From an uncultured Bacteriovorax sp. (GTDB lineage Bacteria > Bdellovibrionota > Bacteriovoracia > Bacteriovoracales > Bacteriovoracaceae): DNA of 64,000 bases. The position numbers and the translations under genes were made by a program. Below, piece by piece: positions 42,582 through 51,356 of this stretch. The stretch covers positions 1 through 64,000 of the forward strand of contig CAMLMH010000005.1 of the NCBI GenBank assembly GCA_946481315.1, given 5' to 3'. Positions within the stretch are counted from its first letter, which is position 1. Every line of letters begins with the position of its first letter. The notes beneath the pieces were generated by a model, which searched no databases, was not told the origin of the DNA, and saw only the letters and a list, made by a program, of their open reading frames with translations.

Positions 42582-44066
42582 TTATAAACCTGAGTTAGAG
42601 AAGAAATTTACAGTTCCATCATAAAGAGAAGTTACCAGCCTTGGATAAAGTCCCAGAACGATTGTTAAAATTGAAAGAACAATCATTGGTGTAGCTTCCA
42701 GGAAAGAAATGTCCTTCAGCGATTTGTTCTCTTCATGTTTAAGTTCACCCAACGCTGTCAGGTGATACATTTTTAACAAATAAATCGGAGAAAGGATGAT
42801 ACCTGTTGCGGCCAGTGCGGCGACGACAGGATTTACTTCATAAGTACCCATAATGATCATGAATTCACCTACGAAACCACAAGTCATTGGCACTGCCATT
42901 GAACCAGCAGTGATAATGAAAAACAACACTGCAAACTTAGGCATAACAGCGGCGAGTCCACCAAATTGGTCCATTTTTTTTGTATGGCGACGAGTATACA
43001 GGTAATGAACACCAATGAAGAGCCCTGGTGTAGAAATACCGTGAGCGATCATTTGGAAAATGGCTCCTTTAACCGCAAAAGCGTTTTGCGAAAAGATTCC
43101 CATGATAATGTAACCCATGTGTGAAATAGAAGAGAATGCAACCAGCTTCTTTATATCCTTCTGTACCCAGGCCGTTAAGGCGCCGTAGATAACACCAATT
43201 GCTCCAAGATAAAGAACAATGTCCCGGTTAGCATCAACCGCTTCGGGATAAAACGGAATAACAAATCTCAAAAATCCATAGATACCAAGCTTAAGCAGGA
43301 TACCGGCAAGAATGATAGAACCTGCAGTCGGTGCTTCAACGTGAGCATCTGGCAACCATGAATGAAATGGAAAAACCGGTACCTTCAGGAAAAAAGCAAT
43401 GGCAAATGACCAGAACACCAGTGATTGAGGTGAAAGGAAACCATCATATTTCAATCCAAGTGATTTAATAATTTCATAATTCAGATCATACGAACCGTTA
43501 ATTTTGTAAGCCAGTGCTGACATATAACACATCGAAGCCAGCATCAAGATAGACCCAGCTGCTGTCATCATGAAAAATTTGAAGCTCGCGTATCTTCTGT
43601 TTTCTCCGCCAAAAATACCGACGAGAATGAAAAGAGGTATCAGCATCACTTCCCAGAAAATATAGAACCCATACAGCGAGGTTGCCAAAAGTGACCCATT
43701 AACCGCCCATCCCAGAGTGAAAATAAGAAAGTAATACAATCTAAGCTTGTCGGTTTTGATATCCCAGGTAGCTACAACAACCACCATCATCAAAAAAGCA
43801 TTCAACAATAGTAACAGTCCACTTAGTCCATCAATTGCAAATGTGTAGCTCATGTTGAAGAAAAGTGGCATGTCAAATTTGTAAAGAGTCGTCAAAACTC
43901 CGGCATCCGGCATTTCAAAGAACATCTTTACGGCATAAGACAAAGTCACAATTGATCCAATCAAAGCATAAAGCTTTACCGAACGGTCATTGTTCTTTGG
44001 GGCAAACATGAATCCAATGGCCCAGAGAAGTGGAATGAGAAATTTTACTAGAAAGAGCTGATCCAT
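42582..44066 (-). CDS. nuoM: Complex I membrane subunit NuoM, second set
   Basis: Proton-pumping subunit of 494 residues. The key membrane Glu is in YIFWEVMLIPLFILVGIFGG, the helix-7 Lys in FFLKVPVFPFHSWLPDAHVE, and the discontinuous helix in VQKDIKKLVAFSSISHMGYI. These motifs are intact, so it is expected to be functional. It stands between nuoL2 and nuoN2 with tiny gaps (2 and 15 bases). Confidence 0.93.
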   Translation of the reverse strand: MDQLFLVKFLIPLLWAIGFMFAPKNNDRSVKLYALIGSIVTLSYAVKMFFEMPDAGVLTTLYKFDMPLFFNMSYTFAIDGLSGLLLLLNAFLMMVVVVATWDIKTDKLRLYYFLIFTLGWAVNGSLLATSLYGFYIFWEVMLIPLFILVGIFGGENRRYASFKFFMMTAAGSILMLASMCYMSALAYKINGSYDLNYEIIKSLGLKYDGFLSPQSLVFWSFAIAFFLKVPVFPFHSWLPDAHVEAPTAGSIILAGILLKLGIYGFLRFVIPFYPEAVDANRDIVLYLGAIGVIYGALTAWVQKDIKKLVAFSSISHMGYIIMGIFSQNAFAVKGAIFQMIAHGISTPGLFIGVHYLYTRRHTKKMDQFGGLAAVMPKFAVLFFIITAGSMAVPMTCGFVGEFMIIMGTYEVNPVVAALAATGIILSPIYLLKMYHLTALGELKHEENKSLKDISFLEATPMIVLSILTIVLGLYPRLVTSLYDGTVNFFSNSGL

Positions 44067-44081
44067 TTTATATCCAAATGT

Positions 44082-46049
44082 TTATCTAAAAATAAAAGCG
44101 TTAAAAATTGCAGTTACAATAATGGTTAATCCAATCACGATGTAAAGAATTCCCATTTCCAGTTTTTCAGGCTTGTTTTCTTCCAGAAAAGCACCACCAT
44201 CAACTGTTACTTTAGAGACGATTTTCACCACGCCATTGATGACATGAGTTTCAATGATGTCCACCAGGAAGTGACCGACATTATAAAGAGGTTTAATAAT
44301 CGATAATTCGTAGAATTCATCAACCTTAAATTTCTCATGGCTGATAGACCATAACGTTTTAAATTTCTCTTTAAGTGAATCACGCATTTTGCGATGGTCG
44401 TTTTTAACATAAATATAATAAGCAAGTCCCATGGAGCTTAGGATTAACAGAGTCGTCACTACCATCATGATAATTTCTGTTTGGGCACTTAAGTGGGCGT
44501 GTCCTTCCGGCTTCGCTACAAATCGCTCCAGAAAATTTTGAAATAGGCGAGAATGATCATGGCTCATTAGGTGTGGAAGTCCGACGTATCCGGCTCCAAA
44601 GCTAAACAGAGCAAGAAGGACCAGAGGAATAGTCATCACACTTGGTGATTCATGAATTTCATGATGACCGTGATCATCCTGATGTTTGTCGTGATGCGGA
44701 TCATGTGGCTTGACCGGAGCAGGCTCTACAATAAATACCAGGACCAGCATACGCATCATATAGAATGCAGTTAAAAGAGCAGTAATCAGAGCAACTGAAT
44801 AAAGCATAACTCCGTTACCTGGATTCGTTAATGCCATCACCAGGATTTCATCTTTGGAGAAAAACCCTGAAAAGCCTGGAATGCCCGCAATTGCAAAAAG
44901 ACCAATCAGACAGGTCCAGAAGGTCACTGGCATTTTCTTTTTAAGACCACCCATTCTGAAAATGTTTTGTTCGTGGTGACAGCCATAGATAACAGATGCT
45001 GCACACAAGAAGAGTAGGGCCTTAAAAAAAGCGTGTGTAAAAACATGAAATAATCCCGTAGAAAATGCTCCTACTCCACAGGCTAAAACCATGTATCCCA
45101 ACTGAGAAACAGTTGAGTAGGCGAGAATTTTTTTAATATCTGTCTGAGTAATGGCAATAAGAGCGGCCAGCAATGCAGTTAAGGCTCCAATCCAGGCAAT
45201 GACATCTAAGACTACTGAAAAATGAACGATAACATTAGATACGCGACAAAGCAGGAAGATACCAGCAGTAACCATGGTTGCTGCGTGCATTAAGGCAGAA
45301 ACTGGAGTAGGACCCATCATTGCATCTGGCAACCAGACAAAAAGCGGGATTTGAGCAGATTTTCCGCAAGCCCCCAGCACAAGCAGCAAACTCGAAACAA
45401 TCAAGAGTTCTTTATTTTGGGCAATTAATGTTAGGTCAGGGTTTTGCAGATCGCGGAAAGAGATCGTGTTGAAAACAAGAGCGAATCCGATCATTCCTAA
45501 TACCAGACCAAAGTCACCCACGCGGTTGGCGATGAAGGCTTTTTTTCCGGCATTTCCATTTTTAGTATGCGTGTACCAAAAACCAATTAATAGATATGAA
45601 GCAAGACCGACTCCTTCCCAGCCCATAAACAGAACTAAGAAGTTTTCACCGATAACTAATAACAACATTGAAAAGGCAAAAAGTGCGAAGAAACCGAAGA
45701 ACTTTCCGACTTTTTCCTCATGGTCCATATAACCAATTGAGAAAAAAGCGATGGCACTTCCGATTCCTGTAACCATTGTACATAGAACAACCGACAGCTC
45801 ATCCATAATGAAATGAATGTCGAATTTTATATTGCCATAACTCATCCATTCCCAAAGACGAACATTGACCGGGCCGTTCTGAAAAACGTGAGCGGCGGTC
45901 ATCATTACCAGAATGAAGGAAATAAAAAGCCCCAGAAAGGTAATTAATCCGGCCTGCACATTATTGAGTTTATTCTTGATCAAAGCAGAGTTGAGCAGAA
46001 ACGCCAGTAGTGGAAAAAAAGGAATAAGTGCCAGATAATTTTCGTACAT
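44082..46049 (-). CDS. nuoL: Complex I membrane subunit NuoL, second set
   Basis: Distal proton-pumping subunit of 655 residues, with GWEGVGLASYLLIGFWY (Glu), GACGKSAQIPLFVWLPDAMM, MHAATMVTAGIFL, TQTDIKKILAYSTVSQLGYM and a long C-terminal lateral helix. Residues about 448-467 form a His/Asp-rich loop (nine His in 19 residues, HDPHHDKHQDDHGHHEIHE) not required by the family core. It could bind metal or tune proton uptake. Follows nuoK2 by five bases. Confidence 0.93.
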   Translation of the reverse strand: MYENYLALIPFFPLLAFLLNSALIKNKLNNVQAGLITFLGLFISFILVMMTAAHVFQNGPVNVRLWEWMSYGNIKFDIHFIMDELSVVLCTMVTGIGSAIAFFSIGYMDHEEKVGKFFGFFALFAFSMLLLVIGENFLVLFMGWEGVGLASYLLIGFWYTHTKNGNAGKKAFIANRVGDFGLVLGMIGFALVFNTISFRDLQNPDLTLIAQNKELLIVSSLLLVLGACGKSAQIPLFVWLPDAMMGPTPVSALMHAATMVTAGIFLLCRVSNVIVHFSVVLDVIAWIGALTALLAALIAITQTDIKKILAYSTVSQLGYMVLACGVGAFSTGLFHVFTHAFFKALLFLCAASVIYGCHHEQNIFRMGGLKKKMPVTFWTCLIGLFAIAGIPGFSGFFSKDEILVMALTNPGNGVMLYSVALITALLTAFYMMRMLVLVFIVEPAPVKPHDPHHDKHQDDHGHHEIHESPSVMTIPLVLLALFSFGAGYVGLPHLMSHDHSRLFQNFLERFVAKPEGHAHLSAQTEIIMMVVTTLLILSSMGLAYYIYVKNDHRKMRDSLKEKFKTLWSISHEKFKVDEFYELSIIKPLYNVGHFLVDIIETHVINGVVKIVSKVTVDGGAFLEENKPEKLEMGILYIVIGLTIIVTAIFNAFIFR

Positions 46050-46054
46050 ATTCG

Positions 46055-46351
46055 TTACTCGGTAATGATTTTAATTTCTTCTGTGTAAATTGTTTGTTTC
46101 TTTTTATAGAGCGAGATGATTAAGCTTAGTCCGATAGCGACTTCGCAGGCAGAAACGATAATCATGAAGAAAACCAAAAGTTGTGAATCTATAAAGCCTG
46201 TCGATCGGGAAAATAAAATAACCAGAATTCCCACTCCGCCCATCATCAATTCCAGACAAAGCAAAATAGAAATCAGGTCTTTTTTAAAAATCGTCCCTAA
46301 CAAACCGAGGCAAAAAAGAAAAGCGGCTAAATAATAATATATACTGGTCAT
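46055..46351 (-). CDS. nuoK: Complex I membrane subunit NuoK, second set
   Basis: A 98-residue three-helix subunit with the conserved membrane glutamates in LLCLELMMGGVGILVI and IIVSACEVAIGLSLIISLY. The start ATG overlaps the nuoJ2 stop by four bases (ATGA), so translation is coupled. It lies with J in the quinone-proximal part of the membrane arm. Differs from NuoK of the first set at most non-motif positions. Confidence 0.92.
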   Translation of the reverse strand: MTSIYYYLAAFLFCLGLLGTIFKKDLISILLCLELMMGGVGILVILFSRSTGFIDSQLLVFFMIIVSACEVAIGLSLIISLYKKKQTIYTEEIKIITE

Positions 46352-46863
46352 TTCTCTTCTCCTGAATCCACATGCCTTTCTCTTTCCTGTGCCGTAATGA
46401 CGATACAGGCTACCAGGGCTGCCAATAAAAGAACTGTGGCAAGCTCGAATGGCAGGTAGTAAACATCAAACAATTTCTGGAAAAGAACATTCATTGAATT
46501 ATCCGAAATGTTCATGGCCGTCAGTTGTTCAATGTTGTTATGGAAAATTAAACCAAAAACTCCAAGCGCAACCAGTACTGTAAAAGCAGAGAGCACCAGC
46601 TTTACTTTGCCTTTTTCCCGATTGTTATGGAATTGCTCCAGATTAATTAACATCATGACGAACACGAAAAGAATCGCGATGGCACCTGCATTCACCAGAA
46701 CCTGAATGGCTGAAAGAAAAACTGTTCCAAGCTGGAAGTAAATCATTCCAATTGAAACAAGGGTCATAAGAAGTGCGAAAGCCGCAACAACCGTTTTCTT
46801 TGAGAAAACAACCATAAGAGCAAAGGCCACCGTAATGATGGTTAAAAAGATATCGGCTATCAT
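46348..46863 (-). CDS. nuoJ: Complex I membrane subunit NuoJ, second set
   Basis: A 171-residue five-helix subunit with the helix-3 segment VLVNAGAIAILFVFVMMLINLE (the NAGAI..LFVFV pattern typical of NuoJ) and the C-terminal motif PFELATVLLLAALVACIVI. A non-conserved loop carries NREKGKVK. Gap to nuoH2 is two bases. Confidence 0.92.
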   Translation of the reverse strand: MIADIFLTIITVAFALMVVFSKKTVVAAFALLMTLVSIGMIYFQLGTVFLSAIQVLVNAGAIAILFVFVMMLINLEQFHNNREKGKVKLVLSAFTVLVALGVFGLIFHNNIEQLTAMNISDNSMNVLFQKLFDVYYLPFELATVLLLAALVACIVITAQERERHVDSGEEK

Positions 46864-46865
46864 AA

Positions 46866-47915
46866 TTATTGGTTCCTGTAATAAACGTATAGAACTGTAA
46901 CAATAAGATTAGCAATTCCGAGAGGCAGCAAACGCTCCCATCCTAAGTTCATTAATTGATCATAACGGAATCTTGGGAATGTCCAGCGAACCCAGACGAA
47001 AAACCAGATCATCAAGGCAATTTTAATAATTAAAGATGTGACCTGTAGAAGTGGTGTAATGGTCGGTGCATTCTGTGCCACAAGATCCAGTCCTGGCAGT
47101 AAACTGTAACCACCAAAGAACATAATGATAAACAAAGCAGATAGAGCAATCATGTGAATGTATTCTGCCATGAAAAACAGCGCGAATTTCATTGACGAAT
47201 ACTCCAGGTGATAACCAGCAACAATTTCTGATTCACCTTCGGCTAAGTCGAATGGGAGTCGATTTGATTCTGCAAAAATTCCTACCAGAAACAGCATGGC
47301 GGCTACCGGCTGAATAAAAAATCCCCATTTCGGTAAAAAGCCAAACCAGTAACCTGTTTGAGCATCTACCATCGCATGGATGTCGTTTGTACCAAATACG
47401 AAAATCATCGCCACAACTGCTGTAGAAAGAGATAATTCATAGGAAATCATCTGTGCACAAGCGCGTAGTGCACCCAACATCGAATACTTGTTATTTGATG
47501 CCCATCCGGCCAACAAGATTCCATAAGAACCTAAAGCCGAAACAGCAAAAGCAAAAAAGATCCCCATGTCTGTTCTGAAAACTTCCGGAAAAATTGTTCT
47601 TCCTAAAGCTTCAAATGGACCTGCTACAGGAATACAAGCAAGCGGGAGAATGGCAACGACTAAGGCGATTAATGGAGCTGCAGTATAAAAGAAAGGTCGA
47701 ACGTGCGATGGATGAACCTCTTCTTTGAACATAAACTTGGCAACATCGGCTAGAGGCTGAAGTAAACCAAAAGGTCCAACACGATTTGGCCCTAAACGTT
47801 TTTGAATAAAAGCAGCACCTCTTCTTTCCACGTGAATAATGAGCGGAAGAGATCCCAATGGAAGGGCAAGAATAACTGCAGTTTTAATGATAATTTCTAA
47901 AATCGATTCGAGCAT
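46866..47915 (-). CDS. nuoH: Complex I membrane subunit NuoH, second set
   Basis: Quinone-site membrane subunit of 349 residues with eight helices. It shows ERRGAAFIQKRLGPNRVGPF, GLLQPLADVAKFMFKEE, GWASNNKYSMLGALRACAQM, SYELSL, AESNRLPFDLAEGESEIVAG and WVRWTFPRFRYDQLM, all the standard loops contacting the peripheral arm. The stop of nuoA2 and this ATG are one base apart. Compare the longer NuoH1 (397 residues). Confidence 0.95.
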   Translation of the reverse strand: MLESILEIIIKTAVILALPLGSLPLIIHVERRGAAFIQKRLGPNRVGPFGLLQPLADVAKFMFKEEVHPSHVRPFFYTAAPLIALVVAILPLACIPVAGPFEALGRTIFPEVFRTDMGIFFAFAVSALGSYGILLAGWASNNKYSMLGALRACAQMISYELSLSTAVVAMIFVFGTNDIHAMVDAQTGYWFGFLPKWGFFIQPVAAMLFLVGIFAESNRLPFDLAEGESEIVAGYHLEYSSMKFALFFMAEYIHMIALSALFIIMFFGGYSLLPGLDLVAQNAPTITPLLQVTSLIIKIALMIWFFVWVRWTFPRFRYDQLMNLGWERLLPLGIANLIVTVLYVYYRNQ

Positions 47916-47916
47916 A

Positions 47917-48276
47917 TTATTCTTCCCATCTCAGTGCTTTAGAATTGATGACGAAAATATAGCCAACAATTAAAACCACCATAAAGAATATGAAACTTGC
48001 TACCATGAAACCTGAATTGGTGGTGTTTTTGTAGTTCAAGGCCCACGGAAGTAAAAAGACAATTTCCACATCAAATAACAAAAAAAGGATCGCCGTCAGA
48101 TAAAACTTAATATCGTACTGTCTGGTAGCACTTCCAACCGGGTTAACACCAGATTCGTAAATATCGTTTGTTCGGGTTAATTTTCTCTTTTGTCCCAACA
48201 AAGTTGAAATAATCAAAAGAACTGCACCCAGCGCTGTCGCGATTATTAAAAAGATAATGAATGATAAAAATTCCAT
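47917..48276 (-). CDS. nuoA: Complex I membrane subunit NuoA, second set
   Basis: A 119-residue three-helix subunit. The loop NDIYESGVNPVGSATRQYDI stands in place of the more common YECG and is followed by KFYLTAILFLLFDVEIVFLL with the conserved Asp and Glu. The Cys of YECG seen in NuoA1 is Ser here. It opens the second membrane-arm series 23 bases after nuoN1. Confidence 0.92.
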   Translation of the reverse strand: MEFLSFIIFLIIATALGAVLLIISTLLGQKRKLTRTNDIYESGVNPVGSATRQYDIKFYLTAILFLLFDVEIVFLLPWALNYKNTTNSGFMVASFIFFMVVLIVGYIFVINSKALRWEE

Positions 48277-48299
48277 TTAATTTTTCCTTTAAGCTCTCA

Positions 48300-49766
48300 T
48301 TACTGAATGAAAAGCTTTGCCCCGCCAGCAACAGTCATAATTGTGTCCCAGAAAATCCCCAGGATAAGAACTGGTGCTGTCATGGTGAAAATGACCAACT
48401 GGTTAATGAAACTGAAACCCTCAATATGTTCTGTGGAATCGGCACTCTTAAGTGTCATCAAACGCACTATCTTTAAATAGTAGTAGGCAGAGACTACTGA
48501 GTTTAAGACCAGAACAACAGCCAGTGAGTAAAACTTAGCACTCACTAATGCTGTAAGAATGTTGTACTTTGCAACGAAACCAGCCAGAGGCGGAAGACCT
48601 GTCAGTGAGAACATAATGACTGACATAATGATCGCCATATATGGATAGCGATAAGCTAATCCAGTAAAACGATCAAAATGATCATTGCCGTATTTATCCT
48701 GAACAATGCTGGTGATATAGAAAGCGACCAGAGTCATAAATAAATAAGTGATCATATAGAACACAACCGACTTAACGCCGATGTCATTAATCATTACCAT
48801 ACCGGCCATCATGATCCCTGCATGAGAAATCGATGAATAAGCGAGCATTCTTTTTACAGACTTCTGGCCAATAGCAGTCACGTTACCGACAGTCATGGTC
48901 AGGGCAGCAATTACCATTAACAAACCAATCCAACCAACCCTAAGTGGAGAAGCTACTGTAAAGAAAATAGCCGTTACACGAATTAAAGCGGCAATACCGG
49001 CTATCTTAGGAACAACTGCGAAGAATGTTGTTACTGGAGTTGGAGATCCTTCGTAAACATCTGGAGACCACATGTGAAAAGGAACACAGGCGATCTTGTA
49101 TCCAATCCCTACGAAGAAAAGAGCAAATGAAGGAAGAAGAACGTACATCTGCTGAGTTGTTAACTTCGGCAACAAATCAGCCATGCCTGTAAACTGAATA
49201 GTTCCCAGTACACCAAAAATGTGACTCATCCCGAAAAGCATTAAGCCTGTAGAGATACCACCATAAAGGGCATACTTTAAACCTGCTTCACTTGAGCGCT
49301 CATCGTTCTTTTTTAGAGCTGCCATAACATAAGATAAAATCGAAAGAGTTTCGATCCCAATATATAGCATCAGCATGTTGTTGGCAGAAGCGAGTAGAAA
49401 TCCTCCGATGAGAATACCTACCGACATGATGGCAAATTCAGTTTTTAGCGTTTCATAGATATCATTTGAAAAACGGCTCAGATAAATTGCAGCCAAAGTT
49501 CCGATCGTCATTAATAGTTTTAAAAGCGTACTAAAGTGATCGACGATATATGATTTGCTAAAAATCGCTTCTGGCTTTGCGCCCATGTTTACCAGTAAAG
49601 CGGCGAATGTCGCCACCAAACCAATAACTGCAGTGACGAAAATATATGTTCTGTTCTTTTCATCACCCTTATAAGTTGTTTCGATGATAATTAAACCTAC
49701 CATCAAAATAACCAGAATGATTTCCGGAACAAAGCGACCAATATTAGCTAAATAATTTAAATGCAT
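48300..49766 (-). CDS. nuoN: Complex I membrane subunit NuoN, first set
   Basis: Antiporter-like subunit of 488 residues with 14 helices. It has LYIGIETLSILSYVMAALKK (Glu), GIGYKIACVPFHMWSPDVYE, PTPVTTFFAVVPKIAG, IGQKSVKRMLAYSSISHAGI and LTGLPPLAGFVAKYNIL. All canonical charged residues of the family are in place. Last gene of the first series, followed 23 bases later by nuoA2. Confidence 0.94.
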   Translation of the reverse strand: MHLNYLANIGRFVPEIILVILMVGLIIIETTYKGDEKNRTYIFVTAVIGLVATFAALLVNMGAKPEAIFSKSYIVDHFSTLLKLLMTIGTLAAIYLSRFSNDIYETLKTEFAIMSVGILIGGFLLASANNMLMLYIGIETLSILSYVMAALKKNDERSSEAGLKYALYGGISTGLMLFGMSHIFGVLGTIQFTGMADLLPKLTTQQMYVLLPSFALFFVGIGYKIACVPFHMWSPDVYEGSPTPVTTFFAVVPKIAGIAALIRVTAIFFTVASPLRVGWIGLLMVIAALTMTVGNVTAIGQKSVKRMLAYSSISHAGIMMAGMVMINDIGVKSVVFYMITYLFMTLVAFYITSIVQDKYGNDHFDRFTGLAYRYPYMAIIMSVIMFSLTGLPPLAGFVAKYNILTALVSAKFYSLAVVLVLNSVVSAYYYLKIVRLMTLKSADSTEHIEGFSFINQLVIFTMTAPVLILGIFWDTIMTVAGGAKLFIQ

Positions 49767-49786
49767 TGCTAATTCCTAGAATCTTG

Positions 49787-51319
49787 TTAGAAAGTTGCTA
49801 GTAACGATACAAGTTGTCCGACAGAAGCTTTCATAATGTCCAGAATTGGCGATGGCCAGATACCGAACAAGATAACCGCTACACACAGAGGTGCCATGTA
49901 AAGCACTTCTAGTTTTGTCATATCTTCGTATTCTTTTACTTCTGGATTTACGTCTCCAAAGAACATTCTCTTGAACATCCACAGAAGGTAAGCTGCACCA
50001 ATCAACAGACCAAACAGAGCAAGGACTGTGATTGTTGTGAACTTCTGATAGATACCAAGGAAGATAAGTGCTTCAGAAATAAATCCTGAAAGCCCAGGTA
50101 ACCCCATAGAGGCAAACATACCAATGATGAAGATAATCGAGTAAACCGGAAGCTGAGTATAAAGACCGCCGTATCCGCGTGAACCATCTGGTTTAACAAT
50201 CCATCTGTGGTGAGAGCGCTCGTAAATGATACCAATCATAAAGAACATCATAGCTGTTGAAGTTCCATGGTTGAACATTTGCAGAACTGCACCGTTCACA
50301 CCCTGAACCGTCATGGCCGCAAGACCTAGCATAACGAAACCCATGTGAGATACAGATGAGTATGCGATAAGTTTTTTAACGTCAGTTTGGGCCATAGCAC
50401 ATAGAGCACCATAGATAACGTTAATCAGACCAAGCCAGGCGATAGCTGTTGAGAAATATTTTGCTGATTCCGGGAAAATTGGGAACGCAATTCTTAAGAA
50501 TCCGTATGTACCCATCTTAAGTAGAACACCGGCCAGGATAACTGAGATCGCCGTTGGCGCCTGAACGTGAGCGTGGGGTAACCATGTATGGAAAGGGAAA
50601 ACCGGAACTTTTACTGCGAATCCTACGAACATAAACAAGAAGAAAAGCTTGCTGAAGGAAACTGATGTTCCGAAAATGTTAACTGTTAGCTGAGAGAATT
50701 TTCCGCCGGATAAAGCCAGGATGTTAAATGAATCAACACTTGCATTTGTGGCAAAATAAAGAGCAACGATACCTACAAGCATTAGGATCGAACCGAAGAA
50801 CGTATAAAGGAAGAACTTAACAGCAGCATATTCTCTGTTTTCACCACCCCAAACACCGATAAGGAAGAACATTGGGATAAGCATGACTTCCCAGTAAACG
50901 TAGAATAGGAAGAAATCCATTGCGAAGAAAACACCGAAAACTGTACTTTGCAGAAGAAGGAGTAGGGCAAAGTAAGCTTTGATTGATTTCTTGATTTGCG
51001 TCCATGAACTCAGGATACAAAGCATGAATAACAAGCCGGTCAAAATAACCATAGGCAATGAAATACCGTCTATTCCTAATGAATAGAAAATATTGAATTG
51101 CGAAATCCATGGTATTTTCACATTGAATGCAGTCTGCATTCCCGCCTGAGTAATATCGAATTTCTTATACAGAACCAAGGTCAACACAAATGTGATGATG
51201 GTATTGATAAGCGCCCATGTCTTAATCAGTTTTTCATTATTCTTTGGAAGAATTAAAACCCCGATCATTCCAATAATAGGCATCCACAAAATCCAACTTA
51301 ACAAATCTAAACCGGCCAC
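49787..51319 (-). CDS. nuoM: Complex I membrane subunit NuoM, first set
   Basis: A 510-residue pump subunit. It shows FYVYWEVMLIPMFFLIGVWG (membrane Glu), AVKVPVFPFHTWLPHAHVQA with Lys, TAISVILAGVLLKMGTYGFL, AQTDVKKLIAYSSVSHMGFV and GLPGLSGFISEALIFLG. It starts with GTG at 51319, with GGAG seven bases before. Residue pattern and length are canonical. About 37 bases downstream of nuoL1 and 20 bases ahead of nuoN1. Confidence 0.95.
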   Translation of the reverse strand: MAGLDLLSWILWMPIIGMIGVLILPKNNEKLIKTWALINTIITFVLTLVLYKKFDITQAGMQTAFNVKIPWISQFNIFYSLGIDGISLPMVILTGLLFMLCILSSWTQIKKSIKAYFALLLLLQSTVFGVFFAMDFFLFYVYWEVMLIPMFFLIGVWGGENREYAAVKFFLYTFFGSILMLVGIVALYFATNASVDSFNILALSGGKFSQLTVNIFGTSVSFSKLFFLFMFVGFAVKVPVFPFHTWLPHAHVQAPTAISVILAGVLLKMGTYGFLRIAFPIFPESAKYFSTAIAWLGLINVIYGALCAMAQTDVKKLIAYSSVSHMGFVMLGLAAMTVQGVNGAVLQMFNHGTSTAMMFFMIGIIYERSHHRWIVKPDGSRGYGGLYTQLPVYSIIFIIGMFASMGLPGLSGFISEALIFLGIYQKFTTITVLALFGLLIGAAYLLWMFKRMFFGDVNPEVKEYEDMTKLEVLYMAPLCVAVILFGIWPSPILDIMKASVGQLVSLLATF

Positions 51320-51356
51320 CGGTTAACTCCTTCAAAAAGTTACTATTTTTTAACTA

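Noticed and set aside
42582..51319. Possibility that the nuoM/N/L genes are Mrp-type sodium/proton antiporter genes
   Set aside because: NuoA, H, J and K are present in both sets and NuoH/NuoA have the quinone-site loops of complex I, which Mrp operons lack.
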